The notes beneath the pieces are model-generated. The model was not told where the DNA came from, did not search any database, and saw only the letters and a list, made by a program, of their open reading frames with translations. A stretch of 7,419 nucleotides of DNA from Deinococcus sp. (GTDB lineage Bacteria; Deinococcota; Deinococci; Deinococcales; Deinococcaceae), in assembly GCA_018260275.1 (NCBI GenBank), contig JAGLBK010000133.1:1-7419 (forward strand), given 5' to 3'. The position numbers and the translations under genes were made by a program. Below are positions 5,174-7,419 of this stretch, piece after piece (within the stretch, counting starts at the first letter, position 1; each line of letters starts with the position of its first letter).

Positions 5174-5839
5174 ATGTGGACGGCGCTGCTGCCGGGTACC
5201 CTCTGCGACGGGACACTGTGGGCGGACGTCGCCTTGCCTGCCGGGGCCGTTTGCCTGCCCGCCCTACACGGCAGCAGTCTGAAGGCCGCGGCGCAGCAGG
5301 TGCTGGGCAGCGGCGCGGGTCCGTTTCATCTGGTCGGGTTCTCGCTGGGGGCCATCGTGGCTTTTGAAGTGCTGCGGCTCGCGCCTGAACAGGTGGCCTC
5401 CCTGACCCTGCTGAGCGCCAATCCACAGGCGCCCAGTGAGGCCCAGCTGGCCGCCTGGGCCGAGCAGGAAAGGGGGGTTCGCCAGGGACAGTTTGAGCGG
5501 GTCGCCCAGCAGCTCAGCCGCCCGGCGGGCACGCAGCAGCCCAGGGTCCAGCAGATGGCGCAGCAGGTCGGACCGGAGATTTTCCTGGATCAACTGCACC
5601 TGTTGCGCTCCCGCCCGGACAGTCGGCCCACGCTGGCGGCTTACCGGGGACGCTGTCAGTTGCTGGTGGGTGAACTCGATCAGGTAACCCCCGAGCGTTA
5701 CACGCGGGAGATGGCCGCGCTGATGCCCCAGGCCAGGGTTGAGGTCATCGCGGGGGCGGGTCATTATCTGCCGCTGGACGCCCCGGCGGCGGTAGGTCAG
5801 GCCCTGGCGGCCTTTGCAAAGGAGGCGGAACATGTCTGA
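5174..5839 (+). CDS. Alpha/beta-fold hydrolase
   Basis: This is a 221-residue cytoplasmic alpha/beta hydrolase, short for the fold (typically 250-300), with a reduced lid. An N-terminal strand leads into LLPGTLCDG (5-13), the oxyanion-hole position. The nucleophile elbow is GFSLGA with S57. The acid is likely D169 in VGELDQVTP, and the catalytic His is H197 in AGAGHYLP, so the full Ser-Asp-His triad is present in the expected order. The segment between residues 85 and 150 is Gln/Ala-rich and probably forms the small cap. It starts three bases after the cupin stop and overlaps the aldolase start by eight bases, so it is translationally coupled to both. In this setting a lactonase or esterase that opens a sugar lactone or releases an ester substrate is plausible, but that is inferred only from neighbours. 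Confidence 0.88.
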   Translation: MWTALLPGTLCDGTLWADVALPAGAVCLPALHGSSLKAAAQQVLGSGAGPFHLVGFSLGAIVAFEVLRLAPEQVASLTLLSANPQAPSEAQLAAWAEQERGVRQGQFERVAQQLSRPAGTQQPRVQQMAQQVGPEIFLDQLHLLRSRPDSRPTLAAYRGRCQLLVGELDQVTPERYTREMAALMPQARVEVIAGAGHYLPLDAPAAVGQALAAFAKEAEHV

Positions 5840-6635
5840 ACCCGGAGGGCTGGCCCGGCGTCTGCGGGCGGGAGAAGTCCTGTATAACGGCTGGCTGCAC
5901 CTGCCTGGAGCCGTCAACGCCGAGATCATGGGACGGTCGGGTTACGACACGCTGACCGTTGACCTGCAACATGGCCTGATCGGCGACGCCGGGCTGGTCG
6001 CCACCTTGCAGGCCATCGGAACCACGCCTGCTGCGCCGCTGGTGCGGGTGCCCTGGCTGCATCCCCCTGATCTGATGCGCGTGCTGGACGCCGGAGTGCA
6101 GGGCGTGATCTGCCCGATGATCGACACTCCCGAGCAAGCCCGCGCCTTGGTGCAGGCCTGCCGCTACGCACCGGTCGGGCAGCGCAGCTACGGTCCGACC
6201 CGCGCCCGCCTCGTTTACGGCGACGAGTACCCTGGTCGGGCTAACAGCGACCTCCTGGTGTTCGCCATGGTCGAGACCCGCCTGGCCTGGCAGAATCTGG
6301 ACGCCATCCTGGACACCGAGGGTTTGGACGGCGTATATGTCGGCCCGGCTGACCTGAGCCTGAGCCTGAGTGGTCAGGCCACGCTGGATTTCACTCAGGG
6401 TGAGGCCGCGCAGGCCGTCGCCGAGATCGCGGCGGCCACGCGGCAGCGCGGGCTGATCGCGGGCATTTTCACCCAGGGTGGTGCGCTGGCCCGCCACGCT
6501 GCCGACCTGGGCTACACCCTGATTACCGCGGGATCCGATTTCGCCCTGTTGCAGGGAGCCGCCCGGCAGGTCATGGGGGACTTGAGAGCGCAGGCCCAGG
6601 CTAGTCCAGATGACGTGACTGGTGAAGCGTACTGA
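5832..6635 (+). CDS. HpcH/HpaI-family class II aldolase
   Basis: This is a 267-residue TIM-barrel enzyme of the HpcH/HpaI family, which uses a divalent metal to cleave 2-keto-3-deoxy acids to pyruvate (or a related oxoacid) and an aldehyde. ATG at 5832 is chosen because AAAGGAGG lies six bases upstream; a frame start at 5814 (TTG) would include that site. Visible family residues are the catalytic His in TVDLQHG (H47), the substrate Arg in LVRVPW (R72), the metal ligands E148 (AMVET) and D174 (VGPADLS), and the loop GQRSYGPTRA (116-125). Length and motif spacing match HpaI and 2-keto-3-deoxy-L-rhamnonate aldolase types. It overlaps the hydrolase stop by eight bases and ends with tandem stops TGA TAG, followed by a 37-base gap. 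The actual substrate is unknown; citrate-lyase beta-like activity in the same superfamily is a less likely alternative. Confidence 0.9.
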   Translation: MSEPGGLARRLRAGEVLYNGWLHLPGAVNAEIMGRSGYDTLTVDLQHGLIGDAGLVATLQAIGTTPAAPLVRVPWLHPPDLMRVLDAGVQGVICPMIDTPEQARALVQACRYAPVGQRSYGPTRARLVYGDEYPGRANSDLLVFAMVETRLAWQNLDAILDTEGLDGVYVGPADLSLSLSGQATLDFTQGEAAQAVAEIAAATRQRGLIAGIFTQGGALARHAADLGYTLITAGSDFALLQGAARQVMGDLRAQAQASPDDVTGEAY

Positions 6636-6672
6636 TAGAAAGCCCCATCTGCACACATAAAGGAGCATTCAT

Positions 6673-7419
6673 ATGGCCCGAATTCTGAAAAGCGGGATGA
6701 ATCCCGAAACCAAGTTGTCGATCAGTGAGGATGTGCAGACTACGGTCCGGGGAATCATCGCCGACGTGCGCCAGCGCGGAGACACGGCTCTACGTGAACT
6801 TTCCGAGAAATTCGACCACTGGAATCCTGCCAGTTTTCGCCTGAGTGACGAGGAGATTCAGCGGGCGCTGGCGCAGGTGCCTGCCGAGCAACTTGAGGCC
6901 ATCAGGTTCAGCCTCGCTCAGGTCCGGCAGTTTGCACAGGCCCAGCGCGATTCGCTGAAGGAAATCGAGATCGAAACAATTCCCGGGGTGCGGCTGGGCC
7001 ACAAGATCATTCCGGTCGGCTCGGTCGCCTGTTACGTTCCTGGCGGGCGTTACCCGATGATCGCCAGCGCCATGATGAGCGTGGCGACGGCGAAGGTGGC
7101 CGGTGTCGGGCGAGTCGTCGCCGTCACGCCTCCCAAGGACGGGGAACCGTACCCGGCGACCGTCGCCACCATGCACCTTGCCGGAGCCGACGAGATCTAC
7201 ATCATGGGCGGCGTGCAGGCGCTGGCTTCGCTGGCACTCGGCACCGACACCATCGCACCCGTGGACATGCTGGTCGGGCCGGGCAACGCTTACGTTGCGG
7301 AAGCCAAACGGCAGCTGTTCGGTCAGGTCGGTATCGATCTGCTCGCCGGTCCCACCGAAACACTGGTCATTGCCGACGAGAGTGTCGACGCGGAGATGGT
7401 CGCCACCGATCTGCTGGGC
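6673..7419 (+). CDS. Histidinol-dehydrogenase-like NAD-dependent dehydrogenase, N-terminal 249 residues (runs off window)
   Basis: ATG at 6673 follows AAAGGAG by seven bases. The fragment matches the HisD fold: an N-terminal helical part with RGDTALRELSEKFD (35-48), the nucleotide-binding-region motif VACYVPGGRYP (118-128), AKVAGV (140-145), GADEIYIMGGVQALASLALG (171-190), then VGPGNAYVAEAKRQLFGQVG (201-220) and LLAGPTET (223-230). Family members oxidise an alcohol to a carboxylate in two NAD-dependent steps with a bound zinc; the zinc-binding Gln/His region should begin just after the window ends. CYVPGGRYP and AGPTET differ from classical biosynthetic HisD (YVPGGTAP, AGPSEI) and recall the catabolic branch that includes sulfopropanediol dehydrogenase HpsN. 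Together with the absence of other his genes, this argues for a catabolic role. The substrate is undetermined. Confidence 0.85.
   Translation, partial: MARILKSGMNPETKLSISEDVQTTVRGIIADVRQRGDTALRELSEKFDHWNPASFRLSDEEIQRALAQVPAEQLEAIRFSLAQVRQFAQAQRDSLKEIEIETIPGVRLGHKIIPVGSVACYVPGGRYPMIASAMMSVATAKVAGVGRVVAVTPPKDGEPYPATVATMHLAGADEIYIMGGVQALASLALGTDTIAPVDMLVGPGNAYVAEAKRQLFGQVGIDLLAGPTETLVIADESVDAEMVATDLLG

Noticed and set aside
5745..6668. 307-codon minus-strand frame opposite the aldolase
   Set aside because: It is antisense to an aldolase with all its catalytic residues in place, and its composition is that of a reverse-frame shadow.
1..7419. CRISPR array, tRNA or rRNA
   Set aside because: No regularly spaced direct repeats, cloverleaf-like segments or conserved ribosomal RNA stretches were seen on either strand.

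Overview
The window looks like a piece of a GC-rich bacterial chromosome or large plasmid carrying a carbohydrate-type uptake and catabolism locus. The coding parts are GC-rich with strong AGGAG-type ribosome binding sites and overlapping start/stop codons. The Gln/Ala-rich protein style would suit a Deinococcus-like host, but that is an impression and not a demonstrated assignment.

Layout. (1) Positions 1 to about 385: the left part of an insertion sequence, with the N-terminal 97 codons of a DDE-type transposase on the minus strand and a hairpin plus T-tract upstream of it. (2) 338-721, minus: a small NTF2/SnoaL-like gene whose C-terminal part has been replaced by insertion-sequence DNA, so it is probably broken. 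(3) 721-3950, minus: a CUT1-type ABC importer operon, in transcription order a secreted solute-binding protein, a MalF/UgpA-like permease and a MalG/UgpE-like permease, followed by the NTF2-like gene. No ATPase gene is present. (4) 3951-4555: a divergent regulatory region of about 600 bp. (5) 4556-7419, plus: a catabolic operon encoding a cupin, an alpha/beta hydrolase, an HpcH/HpaI-type aldolase and a histidinol-dehydrogenase-like enzyme that runs off the window end.

The most informative feature is the regulatory region. A 16-base sequence, GTGAATACGTATGCAA, occurs twice as a perfect inverted copy (4117-4132 and 4344-4359). Each copy lies 1-2 bases downstream of a plausible -10 box with a TTGACA/TTGACG -35 box 17-18 bases further up, one promoter facing each operon, and each copy reads the same way relative to its own promoter. 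This is what a repressor (LacI-like, less likely GntR-like) controlling uptake and catabolism together should leave behind; the repressor gene itself is not in the window.

Taken together, the importer would bring in a small sugar-like or acid solute. The hydrolase, the HisD-like NAD-dependent dehydrogenase and the pyruvate-type aldolase would then open, oxidise and cleave it, with the cupin and NTF2-like proteins in accessory or isomerase-like roles. The substrate cannot be read from the sequence, and I do not recognise this exact gene set as a characterised pathway.
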